Part shown: piece after piece, positions 57,073 to 64,000 of the stretch
Layout of the letters: every line of letters begins with the position of its first letter
How positions within the stretch are numbered: the stretch's first letter is position 1
Assembly: GCA_002280855.1 (NCBI GenBank)
Contig: NCEU01000005.1
Location: 62,001-126,000, forward strand
Direction: 5' to 3'
From: Sphingomonadales bacterium 32-65-25
GTDB lineage: Bacteria; Pseudomonadota; Alphaproteobacteria; Sphingomonadales; Sphingomonadaceae
DNA: 64,000 nucleotides
The notes under the pieces: generated by a model
What the model was told of the DNA's origin: nothing
Databases searched by the model: none
The model's input: only the letters and a program-made list of their open reading frames with translations
Program-made: the position numbers and the translations under genes

Positions 57073-57593
57073 TGCACCACCAACGAGGTGAAGAACACCT
57101 CCTCCACGCCGCCGGGTTCGCCCTTGGATTTGAGCGCGCTGTTGATCACGCCTTTCAGCCGTTCGCGCAGCTCGTCCTTGGCCTTGGCGCTCTCGATGTC
57201 GGGTTCGCGCACTTCGCCCAGCGCCGCCAACACCGCCGAAACCAGCGCCGGCTTGTGCTTTTCGATCGACTCCACCGCTTCCGGCCCACCAAAGGTGGAC
57301 AGCGAAATTTTCACCTGCAGATATCGGCCGGAATCGGCCAGGTTGGAGGTGAAGGCGTTGTCCACCTCCACATATTCCAGCGGCCCTTCCGGCACCGGAT
57401 CATGCGGGGCTGCCGCCGGGGTGTGGGCGCCGCCGCCAGCGGCAAGGCCCGGCGCGAACTTGAGCACGGCGATCGCCGCGCCAGCGCCGCCAGCGGCGGC
57501 CCCCAGCACACAGGCCAGCAGCGGCACCAGCAGCGCCGGCAGGCCTTTCTTCTTCTTGGGCGCATCTTTCACTTTGGCATCGGCTTCGGCCAT
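57069..57593 (-). CDS. fliL: Flagellar stator-associated protein FliL
   Basis: 174 residues from ATG 57593 (GAGGA 7 nt upstream). A lysine-rich lead KDAPKKKKG, helix LPALLVPLLACVLGAAAGGAGAAIAV, an Ala/Pro linker, and the periplasmic stomatin-like domain with YVEVDNAFTSNL, RYLQVKISLST and VEEVFFTSLVVQ. Positioned between fliK and fliM as usual. Confidence 0.93.
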   Translation of the reverse strand: MAEADAKVKDAPKKKKGLPALLVPLLACVLGAAAGGAGAAIAVLKFAPGLAAGGGAHTPAAAPHDPVPEGPLEYVEVDNAFTSNLADSGRYLQVKISLSTFGGPEAVESIEKHKPALVSAVLAALGEVREPDIESAKAKDELRERLKGVINSALKSKGEPGGVEEVFFTSLVVQ

Positions 57594-57603
57594 GGCGGGA
57601 TCC

Positions 57604-59154
57604 TCAGGCAAAACGGTCAATGGTAGGGCGGTTCAGGGCAGCACGGGTGGCCAGCCGGCGGGTTGCCGCAATCGGCGCGCCATCCTCGCGGCGATTGGAT
57701 TGGCGCTGGCGATCACGCTGGCCGCTACCCAGATCGGCGCGCTGGCCATTGACCGACAGGCCGGCCAGCGCGACCCCGGCCGCCGCCAGATCCTGGCTGA
57801 GGCGCGGCGCATCGGCGCCGATCAGCACGGCGGCGGCGGGCTGGGCCTGCATCACCACCTGCAACTGGTCCGGCCCACCGCTCAGCCGCACGGCGACATC
57901 GCCCAACCGGTCGCTGGAAACGGTGAGGGCAGGATTGGTCTCGGCCGCCGCGAGGGAGGGATTGGGGAGTGCGGCGGCCGAAGCTTGTGCTGTTGCTGGC
58001 GGGGCCAGCGATGGCGGCGGTGCAGCAAGTGTGAATGTCGGTACGGTGAGCGCCGGCTGCGGCCGTTCGGCCAGCACGGGCTGTTCATCGAAACCCGCGC
58101 GCCGTGGCCGTTCGGCCCTGATCGGCGGCTGCACAACCGGCGCGCGCCGCGCTGCAGGCGGCGACACGTCTGCCCGGGCTGTGGCCCCGACTGGGATCGA
58201 GACGGGGGTCGTGACCGGACCGGGGACTGGCGCGGTGGCCTTATCGGTTATCGGGGCATTGACCGGAACGGCCAGCGCCGGAGCGGGGCCGGCGGCTGGC
58301 GGCGGTGGCGTGGATGTTGATGGGTAAACGGCCAGCGTCGGTGCCGGTTCGGGCCGCGCCTCGGCCAGGGCGCTGATCGTGATGGCCGGCGGGCGCGGGG
58401 CATCAAACCAGGCCGCCGGAATGCGCGCCGGATCAAGCCAGGCAGGCGGCAACTGGGTGGGATCATACCACAACGGGGCCGGCCGGGTCGGGTCGCTCCA
58501 CGGCGGCGGCGGATTGGCCGGATCAAACCAGGGCGGCGCTCGGGCTGGATCATACCAGGGCGGCTGATCATCAGTGGGAAACGGAATCGGCTGGCCGGTA
58601 ACATTGCGCAGGATGAAGCCGGCTGATGGCGGCGTGGTGGCTGGAGCGGTGTGCAGCGGCGGGGCAGACGGCACGCCATTCTGCCAGCCCCGTACCCGGC
58701 CCGGATCGACGGCCGGCACCAATCCGGCAAGGCGCGGGCTTGCGGCAGCGCGCAGCGGCCACGGTCCAGTGAGGCCGAAGTTCAAGCCAGCCACACCGCG
58801 ACCCAGCATGTCGCCGGCAGCAGCCCCGGTTTCGGGCGCGGGATTGGGCAAGGCGGCGGGAAGCGGGCTGGCCGGCGGGGCAAATTCGGCCGGCAGATTG
58901 GCCAGTTCTGGCACCAGCACCAATGCCCAGGCCTGCTCGATGGCCGGCGATTCCGTGGCTTCAGACTCGCCGGACACGAAATCTACCGGGCCGGCAGCAA
59001 TTGGCAGCGCGCCGGCACTTGCCGACAGCAGGCCGGCAAAGCCCGGCAGCGCGGGGCCAGCGACCGGCAGCGTTTCCGGCGGTTCTGAAGCCACTGGGGC
59101 AAGCACCGCCAGATCAAGCGGCAGCACGGCTTGCGGGCTGGGCAGGTTCAGCAT
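57604..59154 (-). CDS. fliK: Flagellar hook-length control protein FliK
   Basis: 516 residues, highly Pro/Ala-rich. The C-terminal hook-control domain is seen as LGDVAVRLSGGPDQLQVVMQAQP to VALAGLSVNGQ. Residues 198-254 hold six near-tandem 9- to 10-residue units of the form PPxWxDPxR. Low-complexity disordered ruler regions are normal in FliK, but this Trp-Asp-Pro array is unusual. Overlaps fliJ by 7 nt. Confidence 0.88.
   Translation of the reverse strand: MLNLPSPQAVLPLDLAVLAPVASEPPETLPVAGPALPGFAGLLSASAGALPIAAGPVDFVSGESEATESPAIEQAWALVLVPELANLPAEFAPPASPLPAALPNPAPETGAAAGDMLGRGVAGLNFGLTGPWPLRAAASPRLAGLVPAVDPGRVRGWQNGVPSAPPLHTAPATTPPSAGFILRNVTGQPIPFPTDDQPPWYDPARAPPWFDPANPPPPWSDPTRPAPLWYDPTQLPPAWLDPARIPAAWFDAPRPPAITISALAEARPEPAPTLAVYPSTSTPPPPAAGPAPALAVPVNAPITDKATAPVPGPVTTPVSIPVGATARADVSPPAARRAPVVQPPIRAERPRRAGFDEQPVLAERPQPALTVPTFTLAAPPPSLAPPATAQASAAALPNPSLAAAETNPALTVSSDRLGDVAVRLSGGPDQLQVVMQAQPAAAVLIGADAPRLSQDLAAAGVALAGLSVNGQRADLGSGQRDRQRQSNRREDGAPIAATRRLATRAALNRPTIDRFA
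58393..58563 (-). repeat. In-frame tandem repeat in fliK
   Basis: Six units encoding PPWYDPARA, PPWFDPANPP, PPWSDPTRPA, PLWYDPTQLP, PAWLDPARIP and PAWFDAPRP. Trp recurs at residues 200, 209, 219, 229, 239 and 249. Units differ at synonymous and a few non-synonymous sites, so the array is not recent. Confidence 0.9.
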
Positions 59155-59486
59155 GGATCCTCCTGTTCGGCACGGCGGGCCAGCGCGGCATCGACAGCGG
59201 CGCGGGCGGCGGCCAGCTTCTGGCTGGCTTCATCGCGAGTGGTGGCAGATCGGTCGCGGCGCTGGGCGATTTCCACGGCGATATCCTGCACCTGGGCATC
59301 GATGCGGGCGCGGGCCGAACGCACGGCGGCGCTGGCCACGCCCTCGCCCTGCCCGCCCACCAGCGATCGCACCCGTTCCAGCAGGGCGGCATCGGCCGCG
59401 GCCTGGCCCTGCGCCCGGGCGAGATCGGCCAAAGCCAGTCGTTCACGGATGCGGCGCACGCGGATCAGGCGATCGAGCGCGCTCAT
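59148..59486 (-). CDS. fliJ: Flagellar export chaperone FliJ
   Basis: 112 residues, almost wholly helical, Ala/Arg-rich coiled coil: MSALDRLIRVRRIRERLALADLARAQGQ to ARRAEQEDPC. It fits FliJ by size, coiled-coil form and position between fliI and fliK. ATG 59486 overlaps the fliI stop by 4 nt. Confidence 0.85.
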   Translation of the reverse strand: MSALDRLIRVRRIRERLALADLARAQGQAAADAALLERVRSLVGGQGEGVASAAVRSARARIDAQVQDIAVEIAQRRDRSATTRDEASQKLAAARAAVDAALARRAEQEDPC

Positions 59487-60802
59487 GGCTCGGGCACCAG
59501 TTCCAGCAACGTGAAAATATTGTCTTTCCAATCAGTGGCTTGGCCGCGATCCTGCGCCATGAAGGCGGCCAGCACCGGCTGCAGGGCCAGCGCCAGATCC
59601 AGCTCCGCATCCTGGCCGGCGGCATAGGCACCCATCAGCACCAGATCGCGATTTTCCTCGATCAGCGCCACCATCCGCCGGAAGCGCTGCGCCGCCCGGT
59701 TGTGGGCCTCGCTCACCACGTCGATCATCACCCGGCTGGCCGAACTGACCAGATCGATGGCCGGAAACTGCCCGCGCCCGGCCAGCCGGCGGGACAGCAG
59801 CACATGGCCATCCATCACACCGCGCGCCGCATCCACCACCGGATCGGCCCGGTCATCGCTTTCGGCGAGCACTGTGGCGACCAGCGTGATGCTGCCGCCG
59901 CTGCGGCGATCCCCGCCAGCGCGTTCGGCCAGATCGGCGACCAGTTGCAGCGCTGATGGCGGATAACCCCTTGATCCGCTTGGTTCCCCCCGCGCCATCG
60001 CCACTTCGCGTGCGCCGTGGACGACGCGCGACAGGCTATCGAGGATCAGCAGCACCTGGCGCCCTTGTGCGCGGAACCATTCGGCAATGGCAAAGGCGCG
60101 CTGGGCCCCGCGCACCCGGCACAGCATCGCATCCGACGCCGGCACGGCGATGGTGACAGTGCGGGCGCGGGCTGGGCCGGCCAGTTCGGTATCGATGAAG
60201 TCACTGATTTCACGGCTGCGTTCGCCGATCAGCGCCATCACCACCACATCAGCCTGCGCCCAGCGCGTGATCTGGCCCAGCAGCACCGATTTGCCCACCC
60301 CAGTGCCCGCCATGATGCCGATGCGCTGCCCCACGCCAAAGCTGAGTAGCGCATCGATGGCGCGCACGCCGGTGGGCAGCGGCTGCGTCACCCGCGCCCG
60401 CGCCTGCGGCAGCAAGGGCGGCGGCGTTGACGGCGCCTGGGCCTCGGCCATGATTGGCCCAAGGCCGTCGATCGGATGACCCAGGCCATCAATCACCCGG
60501 CCCAGCAGGGCTTCCCCCACCGCCACATCGCCGCCGGCTGCTTCAGGCAGGACCAGCGCGCCCGGCGATATGCCAACCAATGGAGACAGGCCCATCACCA
60601 GCGCCCGGCCATCGCGGAACCCGATGATTTCGCCGGCCAATCCGGCCGCACCGAGGGCGACGCGGTTGCCGATGGCGCCCTGCACGCCCAGCGCTTCGAT
60701 GATATTGCCATCGGCCGCCACCACACAGCCGCCCTTGCGGATCGGCAACGGCGGCACCGCCATGGCGGCGATCTGGCGGGCAAGGCTGGCGGTCACGCTC
60801 AT
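59483..60802 (-). CDS. fliI: Flagellum-specific ATP synthase FliI
   Basis: 439 residues. Walker A MAGTGVGKSVLLGQI, catalytic Glu in MALIGERSREISDF, Walker B RQVLLILDSLSRV, and arginine-finger region SRRLAGRGQFPAIDLVSSASR. It energises substrate delivery to the export gate with FliH and FliJ. Overlaps fliH by 4 nt. Confidence 0.96.
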   Translation of the reverse strand: MSVTASLARQIAAMAVPPLPIRKGGCVVAADGNIIEALGVQGAIGNRVALGAAGLAGEIIGFRDGRALVMGLSPLVGISPGALVLPEAAGGDVAVGEALLGRVIDGLGHPIDGLGPIMAEAQAPSTPPPLLPQARARVTQPLPTGVRAIDALLSFGVGQRIGIMAGTGVGKSVLLGQITRWAQADVVVMALIGERSREISDFIDTELAGPARARTVTIAVPASDAMLCRVRGAQRAFAIAEWFRAQGRQVLLILDSLSRVVHGAREVAMARGEPSGSRGYPPSALQLVADLAERAGGDRRSGGSITLVATVLAESDDRADPVVDAARGVMDGHVLLSRRLAGRGQFPAIDLVSSASRVMIDVVSEAHNRAAQRFRRMVALIEENRDLVLMGAYAAGQDAELDLALALQPVLAAFMAQDRGQATDWKDNIFTLLELVPEP

Positions 60803-61416
60803 GCCAACGCCTTCACGATGCGGGCCAGACGTTCGGCGATCCCGGCCTCGATGCGATAATCAGGGGCGGCCAGCACGACATGGGCAGTGGGCAGCGCCGG
60901 ATCGGCCGCAGTGGTCAGGCCCGGCGGCAGTTCCGGCGCCAGCAGCGCCAGCGTTTCGGGATGGGCCACCAGGGTGGGCAGCGCGCCATCGCCCACTTCG
61001 GCCAGCGCGGCTTCGACCAGTGGCGCCAGCACGCGGCGACCGCCTTTCAGTTCGGTCGTCAGCACCGTTCGGGCAATATTTTCAACCAGTTCGATCAGCA
61101 GCGGCCGCAGCGCCGCTTCATCAATCGCGGTGGCGGTGCGGGCGGCAGCAGCGGCGCTGGCCAGGGCTGCACGCAAGGGGGCCAGATCGGCTTCTGCAGC
61201 CGCGCGGCCAGCGGCTTCACCCTCGGCAAACCCCCGAGCATGGCCTTCGGCGCCGGCGTCGGCCAGCATTGTCGTCACGTCCACTGCTTCGCGCGGTGGC
61301 GCCGCTTCGGCCGGCATCAGGCTGCTCAGCAGCCGCGCCAGCCCCGGTGCGCCGGCCCGCAGATCGGGCGAAACGCCGGCCAGCAGCGCAGCCAAACGGG
61401 GATCATGGGCGGTCAC
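60799..61416 (-). CDS. fliH: Flagellar assembly protein FliH
   Basis: 205 residues. A helical middle GFAEGEAAGRAAAEADLAPLRAAL (GxxxG-type repeats), then a C-terminal globular part LIELVENIARTVLTTELKGG and LVAHPETLALLAP. Matches FliH/HrpE type regulators of FliI in layout and position. Overlaps fliG by 4 nt. Confidence 0.88.
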   Translation of the reverse strand: MTAHDPRLAALLAGVSPDLRAGAPGLARLLSSLMPAEAAPPREAVDVTTMLADAGAEGHARGFAEGEAAGRAAAEADLAPLRAALASAAAAARTATAIDEAALRPLLIELVENIARTVLTTELKGGRRVLAPLVEAALAEVGDGALPTLVAHPETLALLAPELPPGLTTAADPALPTAHVVLAAPDYRIEAGIAERLARIVKALA

Positions 61417-62423
61417 AACATCGCCTCCGTTGATGTGGGCAGGGTCAGCGCGCCGCTGTCACCAAGGCGGCGCACGGTGCGGCACAGTTCGCGTTGGGCG
61501 GCTTCCACTTCAGACCGCTTCATCGGCCCGCGTTCGGCCAATTCATCCTGCAATTGCGAGGCGGCACGTTTCGACATGGCGCCGAAGATGAAGTCCTTCA
61601 GCGGCGCATCGGCGCCCTTCATGGCCACCGCCAGCAGCGCCGGATCCACCTCGCGCAGCACCAGCTGCATGTCTTTCTGGGAAAGGCCGATCAGATCGGC
61701 GAATATGAACTGTTGCGCCTCCAGCTCGGCCGCCAGATCGGCGTTGAGCGCCATCAGCGTTTCCAGCAGCGCGCCGCGCCCGCGCGCCTTCTTGATCACG
61801 GCGGCGGTGAAATCGGTGCCGGCCAGGCGCGTCTGGTCGCGGTTGGTGCCGATGCCGCGCAGCTTGGTTTCGATGTCGGCTTCCAGGGCGGCCAGATCAT
61901 GGATGTTGACCGGGTTCAGCGTCGCCAGCCGGGCCGCCACATCGGGCTGCACATGTTCGGGCAGCGCATCCAGCGTCTGGGCGGCGCGGGCTTCGGGCAG
62001 ATGCGCCAGCACGACGGCAATCGCTTGGGGATGTTCATCGGCGATCAGCTTGGCCAGCGCCGGCCCATCCACCCAATCGAGCACGGCAAAGCGCCGGCCC
62101 GAGGCGGGCGGCCCGATCTTTTCGATCATGGTTTCGGCGCGCGGCGTGCCCAGCGCCATGCCCAGCCGATGGCGCAGCTGGCGGCCCTGGCTGTCGAGTG
62201 CGGCCACCTGGGCGGTGCGGGCCAGAAATTCATCGAGCACATGATCAATGGCGAGCGGGTCAATCTCCGCCACCGTCAGCATGGCCTCGCCCACCTGCTG
62301 CACTTCGGCCGGGCTCATGCCGGCCAGCATTTCGGCGGCCTGGGCTTCTTCCAGCACAAGCAGCAGGATGGCGCATTTCTGCGCGCCGCTCAGCGCAGCA
62401 GCGGGGCTGGCCAGTTCGGTCAT
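61413..62423 (-). CDS. fliG: Flagellar motor switch protein FliG
   Basis: 336 residues. Middle domain motif EHPQ appears as ADEHPQAIAVVLAHLP; C-terminal torque region LREVDPALLAVAMKGADAPLKDFIFGAMSKRAA with the charged residues used to engage the stator. N-terminal AQKCAILLLVL matches FliG domain 1, which binds FliF. Overlaps fliF by 4 nt. Confidence 0.96.
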   Translation of the reverse strand: MTELASPAAALSGAQKCAILLLVLEEAQAAEMLAGMSPAEVQQVGEAMLTVAEIDPLAIDHVLDEFLARTAQVAALDSQGRQLRHRLGMALGTPRAETMIEKIGPPASGRRFAVLDWVDGPALAKLIADEHPQAIAVVLAHLPEARAAQTLDALPEHVQPDVAARLATLNPVNIHDLAALEADIETKLRGIGTNRDQTRLAGTDFTAAVIKKARGRGALLETLMALNADLAAELEAQQFIFADLIGLSQKDMQLVLREVDPALLAVAMKGADAPLKDFIFGAMSKRAASQLQDELAERGPMKRSEVEAAQRELCRTVRRLGDSGALTLPTSTEAML

Positions 62424-64000
62424 GCCGCCTCGTCCTCATCGGCCGGCGCAGGCGGTGGCGGATCTGCGGCAGGCGCAGTCAAGTCAGCGAGCAACATCTG
62501 CCGCGCCACCGCCATCGCCCGGTCACGATCGCCGGTCACCAGCGTGCGCGCGATGTCGAGCTTGCCGCTGTAATCGCGGGCGGCGGCCGGGCGCAGCAGT
62601 TCGCCGCCGTCGATCATCGCTTCCACGGCGGCCTTGTTGGCGGTGCCTTCGGCGAACAGGCTGGGCGCGCTGACGCCGCCGCTGCGGGACAAGGCGGCAC
62701 CGGCCGCTTCGGCGGTCGCCGTGGCGGCCGCTGCCAGCACGGTGCGACGGCGCCACAGGAAGAAGCCGGCTCCCAAGGCCAGAATCAGCACGGCGGCAGC
62801 GGCGATGATATAGAGTCCATAATCCTTGACGACCGGCGCTTCATACCAGGCCGCTGGCGCGTCGGTTTCGCCGACAAAGCTGCGGGTCTGCACCTCCACC
62901 AGGTCGCCGCGCGCCGCATCAAAGCCCATGGCCCCGCGCACCAGCCGCTGGATATTGGCGAGTTCTTTGGCGCCGCCCTTTCCGACAGCAGCAGCATCGA
63001 GCACCACTGCCACCGACAGGCGCTTCAGCCGCGGCGCACCGGCACGGGTGACGGAGACATCCTTGCCAATCTCGAAGCTGCGCGCGGCCGCTTCGGCGGT
63101 GACAGTGCTGCCCGCGGCAGCAGGCGCAGGCGCTGCGGGCGGATTGCCGGTCACCTGGGCGGCCTGTGGCACCGTGTTGGTGAGCGCGCCAGGGATGCCA
63201 GCAGCAGCGGGCGGCGTGCCATCCATGTTGCGGCTGGTCTGTTCGGAACGCACGGTGCCGGCCGGCTGGAATCGTTCGCTGGCGGCTTCATTCTCGGAAA
63301 AATCCACGTCCGCTGCCACTTCGGCGGTGAAGCGGCCGGGGCCCAGCATCGGCGTGAGCAGTTTCACCAGCCGTTCGCGCACCAGGCTTTCCAGCTGCTG
63401 CTGATAGGCCAGATGCTGGGCATCGCCCGACACCCCGGCCGACAGCAGCGCGCCCGATTGATCGACCACGCTCACCCGGTCACTGGTCAGGCCAGGCACC
63501 GAAGTGGCCACCAACCAGATCACCGCGCGCACCTGCGCTTCCGAAAGGCTGCGCCCCGCTGCCAGCGTGACGAATACGCTGGCCGAAGGGGCGGCGCGGT
63601 CGCGGATGAACACCGAGGGCTCCGGTGTCGCCACATGCACGCGCGCTGCCTTCACACCGTCAATGGCCTCCACGCTCATCGCCAGTTCGCGCTCCAGCGC
63701 CTGCTTCAGCCGCGCCGCCTCCACCGAACGCGAGGCGCCCAGCGGCATGTCGGCGAGCGCCTGCCCGGCGGCGGCGCTGGCTTTCGGCAGGCCCTGCCCG
63801 GCGAGCAGGATGCGGGCGCGCGCGGCATCACCGGCCGGCACTTCCACCGTGCCGCTGTCCTGGTTGATGCGATAATCGAAATTGGCGGCGGCCAGCGCAT
63901 CGGCCACCGCTGCTGCATCAGCTTCGGCCAGGCTGGGATAGAGTGGCCGCCAATTGGGCTGGCGCAGGGTAAACCAGGCCAGTGCGGCCGCCGCCAGCAG
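62420..64000 (-). CDS. fliF: Flagellar MS-ring protein FliF (5' end beyond window)
   Basis: At least 526 C-terminal residues are visible; the frame is open past the right edge (LAWFTLRQPNWRPLYPSL at about 63900-63980), so the start is outside. YscJ/FliF domains: VEVPAGDAARARILLAGQGLP, ELAMSVEAIDGVKAARVHVA. C-terminal helix YIIAAAAVLILALGAGFFLW and the end with FliG-binding acidic tail PPPPAPADEDEAA. It builds the base ring in the inner membrane. Confidence 0.95.
   Translation of the reverse strand: MLAAAALAWFTLRQPNWRPLYPSLAEADAAAVADALAAANFDYRINQDSGTVEVPAGDAARARILLAGQGLPKASAAAGQALADMPLGASRSVEAARLKQALERELAMSVEAIDGVKAARVHVATPEPSVFIRDRAAPSASVFVTLAAGRSLSEAQVRAVIWLVATSVPGLTSDRVSVVDQSGALLSAGVSGDAQHLAYQQQLESLVRERLVKLLTPMLGPGRFTAEVAADVDFSENEAASERFQPAGTVRSEQTSRNMDGTPPAAAGIPGALTNTVPQAAQVTGNPPAAPAPAAAGSTVTAEAAARSFEIGKDVSVTRAGAPRLKRLSVAVVLDAAAVGKGGAKELANIQRLVRGAMGFDAARGDLVEVQTRSFVGETDAPAAWYEAPVVKDYGLYIIAAAAVLILALGAGFFLWRRRTVLAAAATATAEAAGAALSRSGGVSAPSLFAEGTANKAAVEAMIDGGELLRPAAARDYSGKLDIARTLVTGDRDRAMAVARQMLLADLTAPAADPPPPAPADEDEAA

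Noticed and set aside
56296..58320. 674-codon plus-strand frame opposite fliM-fliK
   Set aside because: Covers four well-identified flagellar genes on the other strand; low-complexity Arg/Gln/Gly content.

Overview
The window is GC-rich, tightly packed chromosomal DNA from an alphaproteobacterium, most probably an aerobic anoxygenic phototroph of the Sphingomonadales (Sandarakinorhabdus/Polymorphobacter-like). Reasons: a pucBA-type light-harvesting operon beside a pucC/lhaA assembly gene, a crtYIB + crtZ carotenoid cluster, UrcA-family and PEP-CTERM proteins, an ATP12 chaperone beside propionyl-CoA carboxylase genes, and the split glycine dehydrogenase gcvPA/gcvPB. The genus is an inference; no rRNA or tRNA gene was seen.

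Layout. 0-8.6 kb: end of a dienelactone-hydrolase gene, a LolD/YbbA-type ATPase divergent from tesA-thpR, then the glycine cleavage operon gcvT-gcvH-(methyltransferase)-gcvPA-gcvPB on the minus strand behind a tandem glycine riboswitch. 8.6-13.5 kb: ispH, thrB, rnhA, a large nested-palindrome element, pucC, and the convergent pucBA operon. 13.8-20.3 kb: an atypical M20 peptidase, a PEP-CTERM protein, MBL and PaiB-like proteins, a HAD phosphatase, small membrane proteins and ATP12. 20.4-25.2 kb: pccB, a DUF2269 protein, an UrcA protein and pccA. 25.2-33.6 kb: mixed housekeeping (TPR metallopeptidase-like protein, PEP-CTERM, ogt, DegP-like protease, GST, cyclophilin, msrB, ruvX, DUF3089 hydrolase). 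33.7-36.0 kb: a two-component system whose two genes are separated by a second nested-palindrome element. 36.0-42.6 kb: tyrS, an orphan NTF2-fold immunity-like lipoprotein between inverted repeats, a RelBE-type toxin-antitoxin pair, cytochrome b561, uvrB, and a HigBA pair. 42.7-49.5 kb: crtZ, crtB-crtI-crtY, and a divergent P450 plus alpha/beta-hydrolase pair. 49.4-64 kb: a winged-helix regulator, a sigma54 activator, and a long minus-strand flagellar operon fliF-G-H-I-J-K-L-M-N-O-P-Q-R-flhB-fliD that runs off the right edge.

How parts fit: pucBA and PucC build a peripheral antenna whose carotenoids come from crtBIYZ; ispH feeds the isoprenoid supply for carotenoid and bacteriochlorophyll tails. 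The flagellar genes are mostly coupled by 4-nt overlaps, and the sigma54 activator is a plausible controller of them. Several families of palindromic repeat occupy gaps inside operons, and one lies in frame within fliO.

Most notable for follow-up: the two nested-palindrome elements that end 2-4 nt before the start codons of pucC and a histidine kinase; the LH2 alpha chain with Phe at position 44 and a long Ala/Pro/Glu tail; fliO carrying a repeat where its membrane anchor should be; the immunity/toxin-antitoxin island; and the P450/hydrolase pair beside the carotenoid genes.
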